A program made the position numbers and the translations under genes. Shown one piece after another: positions 6,510 through 6,799 of a stretch of DNA of 6,799 bases; the stretch's first letter is position 1; every line of letters starts with the position of its first letter. The stretch covers positions 1,272-8,070 of the forward strand of contig PMBW01000055.1 in assembly GCA_003153075.1 (NCBI GenBank), given 5' to 3'. Origin of the DNA: Dehalococcoidia bacterium (GTDB lineage: Bacteria > Chloroflexota > Dehalococcoidia > Dehalococcoidales > Fen-1064). The notes under the pieces are model-generated. The model was not told the origin of the DNA. It saw nothing but the letters and a program-made list of their open reading frames with translations, and did not search any database.

Positions 6510-6799
6510 CTATTTGCTTTGCAGTTCTTTTATCTTTGCCTGGAAAGCCGGGACGATCTTCTTCCAATCGCCGACAACGCCAAAACGCGCCTCCTTGAAA
6601 ATGGCTGCTTCCGGGTCGCGGTTTATGGCGATGATATTCTTGGCGCCGGAACACCCCGCGATATGCTGACTGGCGCCCGAGAGCGCGACGGCAATATATA
6701 CATACGGCGAAACAATCTTGCCGGTCAAGCCGATCTGCACAGTATCCGAAATCCAGCCGGCATCACAGGGCGGACGCGTGGCGCCCACCGCGCCTTTCA
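6510..6799 (-). CDS. etfA: Electron transfer flavoprotein alpha subunit, C-terminal 95 residues (5' end outside window)
   Basis: The frame enters from the right edge and ends at TAG-equivalent stop 6512-6510, giving 95 complete residues of a protein that is normally about 310-330 long or more. What is visible is the FAD-binding C-terminal domain of EtfA, with VGATRPPCDAGW (fragment residues 4-15), GLTGK (23-27), SGASQHIAG (40-48) and AINRDPEAAIF (57-67), then GVVGDWKKIVP near the end. The GTG at 6788 is an internal valine and not a start, because the frame stays open and conserved up to the window edge. EtfA with EtfB carries electrons from flavin dehydrogenases, and in anaerobes some ETFs bifurcate electrons. 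The fragment lacks the regions needed to tell the types apart. It converges on the histidine kinase, so it belongs to a separate transcript from the other genes. Confidence 0.93.
   Translation of the reverse strand, partial: KGAVGATRPPCDAGWISDTVQIGLTGKIVSPYVYIAVALSGASQHIAGCSGAKNIIAINRDPEAAIFKEARFGVVGDWKKIVPAFQAKIKELQSK

Noticed and set aside
6406..6669. An 87-codon plus-strand open frame after the kinase
   Set aside because: It passes through the terminator and is antisense to the conserved EtfA C-terminus.
1..6799. CRISPR array, tRNA, insertion sequence or toxin-antitoxin pair
   Set aside because: There are no regularly spaced direct repeats, cloverleaf-like segments, transposase motifs or terminal repeats, and coding genes fill nearly all of the window.

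Overview
The window suggests an anaerobic bacterium with flavin- and iron-sulfur-based NAD(P)H metabolism. The evidence is a soluble NuoE/NuoF-type NADH module fused to a GltD-like flavoprotein, a small cysteine-rich two-CW-type protein, and an electron transfer flavoprotein (ETF) alpha subunit. No membrane subunits of respiratory complex I are visible. The lineage cannot be fixed from the sequence. This gene style fits strictly anaerobic groups such as Chloroflexota (Dehalococcoidia), Desulfobacterota or syntrophic Firmicutes, and that is inference only.

Layout. Positions 1-3538 hold a compact three-gene operon on the minus strand, read from right to left. It runs from a 138-residue cysteine-rich protein (3538-3122), through a NuoE-like [2Fe-2S] subunit with an extended N-terminus (3122-2502), to a very large NuoF-GltD fusion that starts at 2492 and runs off the left edge after 830 residues. 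The first two genes overlap as TAATG. The ribosome binding site of the third overlaps the stop codon of the second. Positions 3539-3784 are a divergent control region with a likely minus-strand promoter, a possible plus-strand promoter, three short perfect palindromes and one longer interrupted inverted repeat. Positions 3785-6422 on the plus strand encode a NarL/LuxR-type response regulator followed by its probable partner, a four-helix membrane histidine kinase with GAF, PAS and HisKA_3/HATPase domains. Positions 6447-6490 hold a strong, probably bidirectional terminator. From 6799 down to 6510, on the minus strand, is the C-terminal end of an ETF alpha subunit that enters from the right edge.

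How the parts may work together. NuoE plus the NuoF half would oxidise or reduce NAD(H) through FMN and pass electrons along Fe-S clusters. The GltD half adds cysteine-rich Fe-S motifs, an FAD site and a second dinucleotide site that looks NADP-like. Together they could form a soluble NADH/NADPH/ferredoxin electron-exchange or bifurcating enzyme with the two-CW protein as an accessory, but this is inference. The two-component system is transcribed divergently from the operon and is a plausible regulator of it.
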